A stretch of DNA of 45,817 bases. Source: DASTSN01 sp035760665 (GTDB taxonomy: Bacteria; Bacteroidota; Bacteroidia; Chitinophagales; Chitinophagaceae). Below are positions 30,318-38,490 of the stretch, piece by piece. The translations under genes and the position numbers were made by a program. The stretch spans positions 1 to 45,817 of the forward strand of contig DASTSN010000116.1 in NCBI GenBank assembly GCA_035760665.1, read 5' to 3'. Below the pieces are notes generated by a model that was given only the letters and a program-made list of their open reading frames with translations, did not search any database and had not been told where the DNA came from. Position 1 is the first letter of the stretch, and each line of letters begins with the position of its first letter.

Positions 30318-31340
30318 TTACAGCACTTTATAGAAATAAGGCTTATTACGGATAATAGCAGGACTCAGCTTCCAGATACGGAATACATTTAACGCAAAGG
30401 CAGAAACCTTTGACCATTCAGCCAGGGGATTCCGGAATGTAAATAGGCAATGAAAAAAACTACCTACCGCAAATACCACAATGCCCCAGGTATAATTCAG
30501 TAATAAAAAAAGAAACCAGCCAATGCCATACTGCTTTCGGACACGAACGTGATTGGACAACATAACCTGCAGATCTTTTTTTGTAAAAAGTCCAGCATAC
30601 CCCTTCCCGTTAGCCTGCTGGTCCCTGTTAACCGTTTCGCCTTGCAGATGAATAAAATGGAGATCCCCGAAAATACACAGCTTTCCTGTTTTATGAATCC
30701 GGCTGCACCACTCTATTTCTTCGGCATACAGGAAAAAATCTTCATCCAGCAAACCGGCTATTTCCAGCTTATCACGCTTGACCATTAAAAATGCCCCGTT
30801 TATCCAATCCACTTCCTCCTCTGATTTTGCCACTGGAACATTGGTACTTTTAGCTTTTACGCCAAAAGCAATCCAGCGTAAAAAACGCCCCCAGTAGGGT
30901 AACGGTAATAGATGATTTAATCCTCCTTTCATGAAAAAATTACCGGATATCTGCGGCGACCTGTCTTCATTCAGCAACTGCACACCACATGCTGCATACC
31001 CGGACTGACTGAAAAGTTGTACACAGCGAGTGAGAGAATCGTCAATGGCAATTGTATCCGGGTTTAATAAAAGGATCAATGGTGCTGTAGCCAGCCGGAT
31101 ACCGGCATTGTTCGCCCTGGCAAAACCTGCATTATAGCCCATATCAATCCACGAAATGCCAGGGAATCTTTTTTGTAAGGAAATGCCAGCTTCCGTTTCA
31201 GCCGAATTGTCCACCACAATGACTTCAAAAGAAAGTTCCTTGTTAAAATCATACACTGATTGCAGGCAGGCTGCAATCAGGTCTGTGGAATGATAATTAA
31301 TAATAATAATTGAGAGTTCTCTGGTTGGCATATACCACAT
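30318..31340 (-). CDS. Family 2 glycosyltransferase, rhamnosyltransferase-like (WbbL type)
   Basis: A 340-residue protein, ATG at 31340 or, three codons in, at 31331 (MPTRELSIIIINYHS). The N-terminal half has VIVVDNSAETEAG, GYNAGFARANNAGI and LLLNPDTIAI, the usual form in WbbL-like rhamnosyltransferases with NPD in place of DDD. The acceptor region includes VDWINGAFLMVKRD and DEDFFLYAEEIEWCSRIHK. A hydrophobic segment near 280-305 (GWFLFLLLNYTWGIVVFAVG) may associate it with the membrane. It is the only transferase in the locus on the minus strand. Transfer of a deoxyhexose is suggested by the subfamily, not proven. Confidence 0.87.
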   Translation of the reverse strand: MWYMPTRELSIIIINYHSTDLIAACLQSVYDFNKELSFEVIVVDNSAETEAGISLQKRFPGISWIDMGYNAGFARANNAGIRLATAPLILLLNPDTIAIDDSLTRCVQLFSQSGYAACGVQLLNEDRSPQISGNFFMKGGLNHLLPLPYWGRFLRWIAFGVKAKSTNVPVAKSEEEVDWINGAFLMVKRDKLEIAGLLDEDFFLYAEEIEWCSRIHKTGKLCIFGDLHFIHLQGETVNRDQQANGKGYAGLFTKKDLQVMLSNHVRVRKQYGIGWFLFLLLNYTWGIVVFAVGSFFHCLFTFRNPLAEWSKVSAFALNVFRIWKLSPAIIRNKPYFYKVL

Positions 31341-31428
31341 TATCCCTGCAACGGGATTTCTGCAAAATAGGTATTATTTGCTGATTGTGTTTAGCAGAGA
31401 ATTAATACCTTGCGAATAGATAAAAAGT

Positions 31429-32190
31429 ATGAAAAATATTATCCGAAAAGTATTGAGAGCTTTTAATTATGACATTGTAAAGTTCAAAACCAATTTAAAT
31501 ACTGAATTTCCCAGCGATTTCAGTGACGATCATATCAAGATCATAAATAAGGCAAAGCCTTTTACAATGACAAGTAATGAAAGACTATTTGCACTGATAG
31601 AGGCTATTAAATACATTACTAAAAACAAAATTCAGGGGGATATCGTTGAGTGCGGTGTTTGGAAAGGAGGTAGCATGCTGGCTGCGGCAGAATGTCTTAT
31701 ACAACAAAATGATAAATCCCGTAATTTATATCTTTACGACACTTATGAAGGCATGTCGGAGCCTACAGAACTTGATGAAACTTATTATAATGAGAAAGCA
31801 GAATCATTACTATCATCTAACACTGACCGGTCAAAAAATCTTGTATGGGCATACTCAGCTCTGGATGAGGTAAAGAATACCATGTCATTATCCTCTTATA
31901 ACCCTGATCTGATTCATTATGTTAAGGGTAAAGTAGAGGATACAATCCCCAATATAATACCCCAAAAAATTGCCTTACTCAGGTTAGATACAGACTGGTA
32001 TGAATCAACTAAACATGAAATGGAACATCTTTTTCCGTTACTTCAGAATGGAGGAGTGTTGATAATTGATGATTACGGACATTGGAAAGGCGCAAGAAAA
32101 GCTATCGATGAGTATTTCATCAAATATCCAAGTCCATTTCTTTTGAACAGGATTGATGAAACAGGCAGGATGGGAATTAAATACCTCTGA
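31429..32190 (+). CDS. TylF/MycF-family O-methyltransferase
   Basis: A 253-residue SAM-dependent, metal-dependent methyltransferase of the kind that O-methylates sugars. SAM site: GDIVECGVWKGGSMLAAAE; then YLYDTYEGMSEPTELDE; metal and catalytic region: LLRLDTDWYESTKHEMEHLF and GVLIIDDYGHWKGARKAIDE. These match TylF/MycF, which modify macrolide sugars, and homologs in polysaccharide clusters. The DNA is visibly richer in A+T than its neighbours, including many Asn/Lys/Ile codons ending in A or T, suggesting separate acquisition. It is followed after 3 bases by the next methyltransferase. Confidence 0.9.
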   Translation: MKNIIRKVLRAFNYDIVKFKTNLNTEFPSDFSDDHIKIINKAKPFTMTSNERLFALIEAIKYITKNKIQGDIVECGVWKGGSMLAAAECLIQQNDKSRNLYLYDTYEGMSEPTELDETYYNEKAESLLSSNTDRSKNLVWAYSALDEVKNTMSLSSYNPDLIHYVKGKVEDTIPNIIPQKIALLRLDTDWYESTKHEMEHLFPLLQNGGVLIIDDYGHWKGARKAIDEYFIKYPSPFLLNRIDETGRMGIKYL

Positions 32191-32193
32191 CAA

Positions 32194-32907
32194 ATGTACG
32201 TTTCAAAGGATTTTAACCCAGGTATTACCTATCCGAACTATTTGATTCGTCATCGTTTGCTGGCGGGGATAAAAAAATTAGCTCCTTCCTTACAAGGCAG
32301 GTTGCTGGATCTTGGATGCGGTGCAAAGCCATACAAATCATTATTTCAAGTAACAGAATACATCGGGATGGACTATGAAAGCCCGGGCCATTCACACGAA
32401 AACGAAGACATTGATGTATTTTACGATGGTAAAACGATTCCTTTCCAAAACAATTATTTCGATGCCATTTTCAGCAGTGAAGTTTTTGAACATATCTTTA
32501 ACTTGGAACAGTTGCTGCCGGAAATCTTTCGGGTGCTGAAACCGGGCGGCCTGATCCTTGTCACCTGCCCCTTTGCTATTTGTGAACACGAAGTTCCCAA
32601 CGACTATGCCCGTTATACCTCTTTCGCACTCAGGCATCTATTTGAAAAAAACGGTTTTGAGGTGATTTCCCAGCTTAAAACGGGCAATAGCGTTGAAACA
32701 GTTTTTCAACTCTGGATCATGTATATTCACCAGCATATCACCCCGGTTATCAGAAAGATACCCATTTTGCGTTCTGCCTTCAGGGTGATCACCTACTCCT
32801 GCAATAACCTGCTGGCGCTGTTGCTCAGTAAAATTTTGCCGGACAGGGACGATCTCTATCTGAATAATATTATTTTGTGCAGGAAAAAGCGTTCATCAGA
32901 TCAATGA
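32194..32907 (+). CDS. Class I SAM-dependent methyltransferase
   Basis: A 237-residue methyltransferase with motif I RLLDLGCGAKPYKSLF, motif II acidic end YIGMDYESPG, and the later motifs FDAIFSSEVFEHIFNLEQLL and EIFRVLKPGGLILVTCPF (Methyltransf_11 pattern). The C-terminal third is hydrophobic and basic (LLALLLSKILPDRDDLYLNN), which may bring it to the membrane. Gene position suggests modification of a surface glycan or its lipid carrier. It abuts the TylF-type gene (3-base gap) and overlaps the next glycosyltransferase by four bases. Confidence 0.88.
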   Translation: MYVSKDFNPGITYPNYLIRHRLLAGIKKLAPSLQGRLLDLGCGAKPYKSLFQVTEYIGMDYESPGHSHENEDIDVFYDGKTIPFQNNYFDAIFSSEVFEHIFNLEQLLPEIFRVLKPGGLILVTCPFAICEHEVPNDYARYTSFALRHLFEKNGFEVISQLKTGNSVETVFQLWIMYIHQHITPVIRKIPILRSAFRVITYSCNNLLALLLSKILPDRDDLYLNNIILCRKKRSSDQ

Positions 32908-34049
32908 CAATCGCCGTTATTTCCATGATCAGGGATCCCTGGGGAGGCAGTGAAGAACTCTGGTACCAGATGGCACAAAAAGCCCTCGCGGAAAAACACC
33001 GCGTAATACACCTTTCGTATGAGCATCCCGTCAGGCACAAAAAAATAACAGCGTTAATCGAAAAAGGTCTGCTGGAATACACTCGTCCCGGCTGGATCCC
33101 CCCCACAGCCGGAGCCTTCAAACGCCTGCTATACCTGGGCTTGAATTTTCTGCGCAAGAAGATTAAAAATCCCCTCCATAGCATCTCAAAACACAAACCC
33201 GAAGTAATTATTTATAACGGAACAGCCTACTCGATTTGTAACGAAAAGGCCTTACTGGCATACCTGAAGCAACAAAAAGAAGTCCGCCTTTTCATTATCG
33301 CGCATTATAATAACGATTCAGTACGAGACATCAGCGATTGGCAGTCATCGCTGGTAAAAACAGCTTATGCAAGGGCTGAAAAAGTATTGTTTGTTTCAGC
33401 AAGAAACCGTTTAACTGCTGAAAGACAGCTAGCCTGTAAAATCCCGAATGCCAGCATTATCCGCAATCCCGTAAATCTTCCGGAAACCGGGATCATTGCC
33501 TACCCGGCTACGGAAGGAACGATTCAAATGGCGATGATCGGAAACCTGGTAACCATTCATAAAGGACAGGATTTACTTTTTGAAGTACTGGGCAGTGAGG
33601 TATGGTTGCAACGAAAATGGCAACTGAATATTTACGGAGTAGGTAAAGACAAAGATTACCTTACAGCATTAGCCAGGATGCTGAACATACAAGACAGGAT
33701 TTTCTTTCATGGCAAAACGGATAATATTCGGGAAGTATGGCAAAAAAATGAAATCCTGGTCATGCCTTCTTTGATGGAAGGGATGCCTCTGGTCGTGGTG
33801 GAAGCAATGCTTTGCGGACGAACCTGTGTTGCCACAGACGTTGGCGGCATATCTGAATGGATAGAAGATAACAGATCCGGCTTTATTGCTGCTGCGCCTT
33901 CGGTCAATTGTATCGGGGAAGCGATGAACCGGGCCTGGGAAAGAAGAACTGACTGGGAAAAAATGGGTACCCTTGCCTTTTCAAAAGCCCTGGCATTATA
34001 TGATAAAGATGCTGGCGGCACATTATTAAACCTTATTACGCACAATTGA
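32904..34049 (+). CDS. Family 4 glycosyltransferase
   Basis: A 381-residue GT-B transferase starting at MTIAVISMIRDPWGGSEELW (32904), where ATG overlaps the previous TGA. The N-terminal domain has the acceptor-side glycine region PWGGSEE. The C-terminal domain carries IGNLVTIHKGQDLLFEVL, NIYGVGKDKDYL and the donor-binding E-x7-E as MEGMPLVVVEAMLCGRTCVA followed by GGISEWIEDNRSGFI. This is the retaining GT4 pattern found in capsule, O-antigen and exopolysaccharide synthesis. The sugar is unknown. Confidence 0.92.
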   Translation: MTIAVISMIRDPWGGSEELWYQMAQKALAEKHRVIHLSYEHPVRHKKITALIEKGLLEYTRPGWIPPTAGAFKRLLYLGLNFLRKKIKNPLHSISKHKPEVIIYNGTAYSICNEKALLAYLKQQKEVRLFIIAHYNNDSVRDISDWQSSLVKTAYARAEKVLFVSARNRLTAERQLACKIPNASIIRNPVNLPETGIIAYPATEGTIQMAMIGNLVTIHKGQDLLFEVLGSEVWLQRKWQLNIYGVGKDKDYLTALARMLNIQDRIFFHGKTDNIREVWQKNEILVMPSLMEGMPLVVVEAMLCGRTCVATDVGGISEWIEDNRSGFIAAAPSVNCIGEAMNRAWERRTDWEKMGTLAFSKALALYDKDAGGTLLNLITHN

Positions 34050-35164
34050 TGCCGGTAAAAAAATTACTGTTCATTTTTGGCACACGGCCGGAAGCTATTA
34101 AAATGGCACCGCTCATAAAAGAAGCGGCCAGCTACCCCGACAAGCTTTCTGTCAGTATCTGTATAACAGGTCAGCATAAAGAAATGCTATCCCAAATCAT
34201 GCATTTTTTTCAGCTACAGGCCGATTATGATCTTGCGCTGATGAAGCCAAATCAAACGTTGTTTGATATTACTGCGGAATCCATCCGGAAACTGGAGGAC
34301 GTGCTAGAAGATAATCAACCGGATATCATCCTGGTGCAAGGCGATACAACAACAGCCATGACAGGGGCCTTAGCCGGTTTTTATAAAAAAACAAGCGTGG
34401 CACATATTGAAGCAGGCCTTCGCAGTGATAATAAATATGCCCCATTCCCTGAAGAAGTTAACAGAAAGATAATCAGTACGATTGCAGACTTTCATTTTGC
34501 GCCGACGGAACAATGCAAAATAAATCTGGCTAAAGAAAATATATCCGATCACGTTTATGTAACGGGAAATACTGTGATTGATGCCTTGTTATGGGGTGTT
34601 GAAAAAGTGCGCAAAGACCCCTCTTGCGCCAAAGCCTTTTCCTTCCTTGACAAGCAGAAAAAGACCATTTTAGTAACGGCTCATCGAAGAGAAAGTTTTG
34701 GAGAACCGTTTGAACATATCTGTGAAGCCTTGCTGCAACTGGCCAATACATTTTCAGAAACAGAGATCGTTTATCCCGTTCACCTGAATCCCAACGTCCG
34801 GGAGGTGGTTTATAAAAAGCTGGGCAACCATTCCTCCATTCATTTGATCGAGCCGCTGGATTACCCACAATTATTGTGGATCATGGACAGAAGTTACCTT
34901 GTCATTACTGATTCCGGCGGCATCCAGGAAGAAGCTCCTTCATTAGGTAAGCCTGTACTGGTATTGCGCAATGTAACAGAACGAATGGAAGGCGTGAAAG
35001 CCGGCAATGCTATACTGGTGGGCACCTCAACAGAAAAAATTGTTGCAGAAGCCTCACTTCTTTTATCAAATACAGCTGCCTATAAAAAAATGACAAACAT
35101 CATCAACCCCTACGGAACAGGCGATAGCGCCAGGAAAATCATCTCTGTTTTATTAAATAATTAA
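34049..35164 (+). CDS. wecB: UDP-N-acetylglucosamine 2-epimerase (non-hydrolysing)
   Basis: A 371-residue enzyme converting UDP-GlcNAc to UDP-ManNAc, a donor or precursor for surface polymers. The start MPVKKLLFIFGTRPEAIKMA at 34049 shares one base with the previous stop (TGATG). Conserved parts: QGDTTTAMTGALAGFY (catalytic Asp), HIEAGLRSDNKYAPFPEEVN (two Glu), ILVTAHRRESFGEPF, YPVHLNPNVREVV (His) and TDSGGIQEEAPSLGKPVLVL. Length is typical. No ManNAc dehydrogenase (wecC) is in this window, so the product may be used as such or processed by genes elsewhere. Confidence 0.95.
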   Translation: MPVKKLLFIFGTRPEAIKMAPLIKEAASYPDKLSVSICITGQHKEMLSQIMHFFQLQADYDLALMKPNQTLFDITAESIRKLEDVLEDNQPDIILVQGDTTTAMTGALAGFYKKTSVAHIEAGLRSDNKYAPFPEEVNRKIISTIADFHFAPTEQCKINLAKENISDHVYVTGNTVIDALLWGVEKVRKDPSCAKAFSFLDKQKKTILVTAHRRESFGEPFEHICEALLQLANTFSETEIVYPVHLNPNVREVVYKKLGNHSSIHLIEPLDYPQLLWIMDRSYLVITDSGGIQEEAPSLGKPVLVLRNVTERMEGVKAGNAILVGTSTEKIVAEASLLLSNTAAYKKMTNIINPYGTGDSARKIISVLLNN

Positions 35165-35166
35165 GG

Positions 35167-36093
35167 ATGACAGCACCGCTCATTTCCATTGTATTGCCCA
35201 CGTATAATGGCGCTAACTATATCAGGACATCCATTGAAAGTTGTCTCCGTCAAACTTTCATCAATTTTGAACTCATCATCGTTAATGACTGCTCAACGGA
35301 TCATACAGCAACAATCATTGAAGAATATGCCGCGGTTGATAACAGGATCCGGATCATTCACAACACACAAAATAAAAAGCTGCCGCTTTCCTTAAACGCA
35401 GGATTTGATGTGGCTAAAGGTAAATACCATACGTGGACATCTGACGACAACTATTACGCTCCGCATGCATTACAAACCTTACTTGACATACTTGAAACAA
35501 ATCAAGATGCCGGCCTCGTGTATACTGATTATACCATCATTAATGATCAAAACGAAATAACCGGCAAAAGAACCTTCAACAATATTTATGATAGTTTCAC
35601 TAACTGGCTGGGGTGCGGAGCCTGTTTTTTGTACAGGGCAGAAATTTACGCTGCAATCAAAGGGTATAACCCCTCAGCATTTTTGATTGAAGACTACGAT
35701 TTTTTTATGCGGGCTTTCCTGCAATTTAAATTTATTTATCACCCATCCCACGATTTGTATTTCTACCGTGAACATGAAGCTTCACTAACATCCACGCAAG
35801 GCGATATGGTCAATTATATCGCTAAAATGATGATCGAACGTCAAATGATAAACCTGGAAAAAAAACTTCCACCAGATCAGCTGGCCCTCTTGTACAGGAA
35901 AATGGCTGTGTTCAATGCAGTGCAGAAAAACAATACCCTAAAGTATAAAATTTACCTACAAAAACTTTGGAATCTGTCTAAAAAACAAGTGCTCGTTACA
36001 ATCATCTACGTGCCGGCAGTGAAAGGCTGGAACAGTTTAAAAATCGGGTTAGCAGGAATTCTATTTGCCCTGAAATTACCTTTCGGAAAATAA
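35167..36093 (+). CDS. Family 2 glycosyltransferase
   Basis: A 308-residue GT-A transferase, starting two bases after the wecB stop. The N-terminal motif is PLISIVLPTYNGANYIRTSI with LIIVNDCSTDHTATI; the metal site is WTSDDNYYAPHAL, where DDN stands for the usual DxD. The acceptor half has GCGACFLYRAEIYAAIKGYN and IEDYDFFMRAFLQF. The C-terminal 70 residues are helical and basic. It is the last plus-strand gene of the locus; the flippase gene converges on it with 13 bases between the stops and no visible terminator. Confidence 0.9.
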   Translation: MTAPLISIVLPTYNGANYIRTSIESCLRQTFINFELIIVNDCSTDHTATIIEEYAAVDNRIRIIHNTQNKKLPLSLNAGFDVAKGKYHTWTSDDNYYAPHALQTLLDILETNQDAGLVYTDYTIINDQNEITGKRTFNNIYDSFTNWLGCGACFLYRAEIYAAIKGYNPSAFLIEDYDFFMRAFLQFKFIYHPSHDLYFYREHEASLTSTQGDMVNYIAKMMIERQMINLEKKLPPDQLALLYRKMAVFNAVQKNNTLKYKIYLQKLWNLSKKQVLVTIIYVPAVKGWNSLKIGLAGILFALKLPFGK

Positions 36094-36106
36094 AAAACAG
36101 AGAACA

Positions 36107-37609
36107 TTATTTTTTATATTGAAACAGGCTGCCGGTCAGTTTTCGTACCTGGCCATTAATATCTTCCGAAAGCCGCAACCCAATAACGGGTAAACCAAAG
36201 CAAAGAGTAAAGAGCACGGAACGTGTGATTGTGTCAGCATAAATATTAGTCAGTTGCGGTACCAGCCGGCACAGGAAATAGGCAGCAAAGGCTATTAGAA
36301 CCGCCAGCAGATTCGCCTTGGTAAAAGGCTGCATTTTAAACAGTTTCCAGATCAGCAGAAACCGTACCGTATTATACACAGTAAAGGCTATTAACGTAGC
36401 CCACGCCGAACCAACGATCCCATATTTTCGGACCAGCAAGTAATTTAATACGCCCGCCATCAGCACAAGAAACACGTTGGTGATAAACTCAATGCGCCAG
36501 TGCTTTGAACTGAGCAGCAAATGTGAATTTAACCCCGTGCCCAGGTCAATCAGTTTGGAAAAACCAAGAATCAGCACAACTGAAAGCATGCCGGCATACT
36601 TCTCGCCCAGGAAGGCAACCAGGTTCGGCATATTCAGCACCAGCAGCCCCATGATAGCCAGTCCTGCAATCAGTAAATTCAGCGCAGTTTTGCTGTACAC
36701 GCTAAAAACTTTTGCGCGGTCATTATCCTTCCAGGCCTGCGCCAGTACGGAAAAAGCAATACCTGTCATTCCTCTTACCGGCACCTCCATCAAGGCCACC
36801 AGGTAAGTGGCAATTGTAAAGATGCCGGTATCGCTTAAGCCGCCTGATGACTGGCTGGAAATAATAATACTGTCAAGTGTCCTGGCCAGCACATTCAGCG
36901 CCTGCCCGGAAAAAATAAAAAGGCTGAAAACAATCATCCGGTTTTTCAGGCGCTTTGTTACCGAACTGATGGTAAAATGCAATGATAAATCTCCGTGCCT
37001 GATCAGCGAAAAGAGGAGAATCAAAACCGGCGGTATATAAATCAGCGAATAGAGATTGATAAACTGCTTAAAATTGAGCAGGCCCAGCATCACCAGTACA
37101 ATCAGCACAGTTGTCAATACTCTCACCACCACTTCCCGCGTGATGGCCGGCAGTACCGTTCGCTTTACAGCCCAGGAGTACGCTTCGAACAAGTACAAAA
37201 AAGTCATGGCAATTGTCAGCGGGTAAATCAGGTTAAAATATTCAACAAACAAAGGAGACCGCTCCCCGTATTTGCGAATGATCAAATCTTTTAAAAATGG
37301 CATTACCGCCATAAACAACAGACAACCGATAGTGACTGTGAGGATCGTAATAAATGGCAAATCATTCTTTTTTGCCGGCAAATACGATGAATAAAATGGA
37401 TAAAATTTTACCGTGGCCGGGCAGGTGCCCAGCGTGCAAAGCATTGCAATGAGTAACGAAACATCCACCAGGATTTTGGTAAGCCCAAACTCATCCAGTG
37501 TAAAATATTTTTCGTTGGGAAATAAAACCAGGATATTCAGGGCACCAATGGCAAAACCAATGTAGATAAAAATGGAAGACCGGATTGACTGCTTACCAAT
37601 AATACCCAT
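36107..37609 (-). CDS. Polysaccharide flippase (MOP superfamily, Wzx-like)
   Basis: A 500-residue protein with about fourteen membrane segments, e.g. SSIFIYIGFAIGALNILVLF, FITILTVTIGCLLFMAVMPF and MEVPVRGMTGIAFSVLAQAW. The overall pattern is that of MOP-superfamily oligosaccharide exporters that move lipid-linked sugar units across the inner membrane. Near its middle is SGGLSDTGIFTIATYLVAL and toward the C-terminus a lower-complexity set of helices, as in other Bacteroidota members. With the neighbouring transferases it supports a Wzx-dependent route; no Wzy-type polymerase or ligase is recognised in the window. Confidence 0.88.
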   Translation of the reverse strand: MGIIGKQSIRSSIFIYIGFAIGALNILVLFPNEKYFTLDEFGLTKILVDVSLLIAMLCTLGTCPATVKFYPFYSSYLPAKKNDLPFITILTVTIGCLLFMAVMPFLKDLIIRKYGERSPLFVEYFNLIYPLTIAMTFLYLFEAYSWAVKRTVLPAITREVVVRVLTTVLIVLVMLGLLNFKQFINLYSLIYIPPVLILLFSLIRHGDLSLHFTISSVTKRLKNRMIVFSLFIFSGQALNVLARTLDSIIISSQSSGGLSDTGIFTIATYLVALMEVPVRGMTGIAFSVLAQAWKDNDRAKVFSVYSKTALNLLIAGLAIMGLLVLNMPNLVAFLGEKYAGMLSVVLILGFSKLIDLGTGLNSHLLLSSKHWRIEFITNVFLVLMAGVLNYLLVRKYGIVGSAWATLIAFTVYNTVRFLLIWKLFKMQPFTKANLLAVLIAFAAYFLCRLVPQLTNIYADTITRSVLFTLCFGLPVIGLRLSEDINGQVRKLTGSLFQYKK

Positions 37610-37687
37610 TGAACAACTGGCTTATAGTTAACGTTTCCTGTAAGAATGTAGAGGAAAGATACTCCGTTCTTCCCGGACTGTATAACC

Positions 37688-38431
37688 TTATTTCAGGTAC
37701 GACAAGAACAACTCCAACCCTTCCCGTTTCTTTTGATCCAGAAAATAGCTGATATGAAATGTATAATATTTTCGCAAATCATAATAAGGAAACGGGTTAG
37801 CCGCTACAATTTCATCAAGATGCTGCAACCCCAGGGCATTGGCAGCGTTAAAGCGCTGAACAAAATCGTCCGGCAGTTTTTTATTGCTGACCCAGGCAGC
37901 AAAAACAAAGGGTAATCCGGTTACAAAGCGCCACTCCGATCCCAGGTCATACATAAACGTGGAAATCTTCCGTTGCTCCAGTGCCCGGTCGCCAATCACC
38001 AGCCCTGCTGCCGTGCCCTTTATCTCTTTGCGATAGTGTTCATCACTGGTTTCAATAATTTCCGGGTGAATCCCCCAGTATTCGCGAATCAGCCATTTCA
38101 GTAAGGCCACCGAGGAGCGGCTCTGGTAATCCAGGTAAACCCTGGTAACCTCTTCTACCGGCACCTCGCTAAAGAGGCAAACCGATGCCACTTCACCTTC
38201 AGTAGCAATACCATAATCCCCTACAATATGATAGGTTTGAAGCTGCGGAATAACCGCCACAGGTATCAGGCCCACGTCCACTTCATTATTGAGCAGCATA
38301 TCGGCCAGTTTTGACGGATAGGCTTCAATTAAATCAATTTCTTCGCGTATCGGTGCTTTTTCCAGGCCATAAATCAGGGGCCGGGTGTTTAAATAACTTA
38401 CAATACCAACTTTTATCTTGTTCTTATTCAA
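37688..38431 (-). CDS. mqnA: Chorismate dehydratase, futalosine menaquinone pathway
   Basis: A 247-residue MqnA, removing water from chorismate to give 3-enolpyruvylbenzoate, the first step of futalosine-route menaquinone synthesis. The periplasmic-binding-protein-like fold shows KVGIVSYLNTRPLIYGLE, DLIEAYPSKLADMLLNNEVD, VGLIPVAVIPQ, LDYQSRSSVALLKWLIREYW and GTAAGLVIGDRALEQR. The start codon is TTG at 38431: no in-frame ATG lies near, and a -7 box is 20 bases upstream. Other mqn genes are not in the window. Confidence 0.93.
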   Translation of the reverse strand: MNKNKIKVGIVSYLNTRPLIYGLEKAPIREEIDLIEAYPSKLADMLLNNEVDVGLIPVAVIPQLQTYHIVGDYGIATEGEVASVCLFSEVPVEEVTRVYLDYQSRSSVALLKWLIREYWGIHPEIIETSDEHYRKEIKGTAAGLVIGDRALEQRKISTFMYDLGSEWRFVTGLPFVFAAWVSNKKLPDDFVQRFNAANALGLQHLDEIVAANPFPYYDLRKYYTFHISYFLDQKKREGLELFLSYLK

Positions 38432-38445
38432 TTCAGTTATTTTTG
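38417..38445 (+). promoter_or_regulatory. purB promoter
   Basis: CTTG (38417-38420), 17 bases, then TATTTTTG (38438-38445), a full -7 match. Its upstream element lies inside the first codons of the divergent mqnA gene. Confidence 0.55.
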
Positions 38446-38451
38446 CGGCAG

Positions 38452-38459
38452 CAAAGGTA
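38452..38459 (-). promoter_or_regulatory. mqnA promoter -7 box
   Basis: The minus strand reads TACCTTTG, 20 bases before the mqnA TTG. It is only 6 bases from the purB -7 box on the other strand, so the two promoters must compete for the same DNA. Confidence 0.55.
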
Positions 38460-38490
38460 ACGTGTCACAGCACGACTTTAAAATATAAAA

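Noticed and set aside
26898..37609. Glycan locus as a mobile island
   Set aside because: No transposase, integrase or flanking repeat is visible; only the 31429-32190 gene looks compositionally different.
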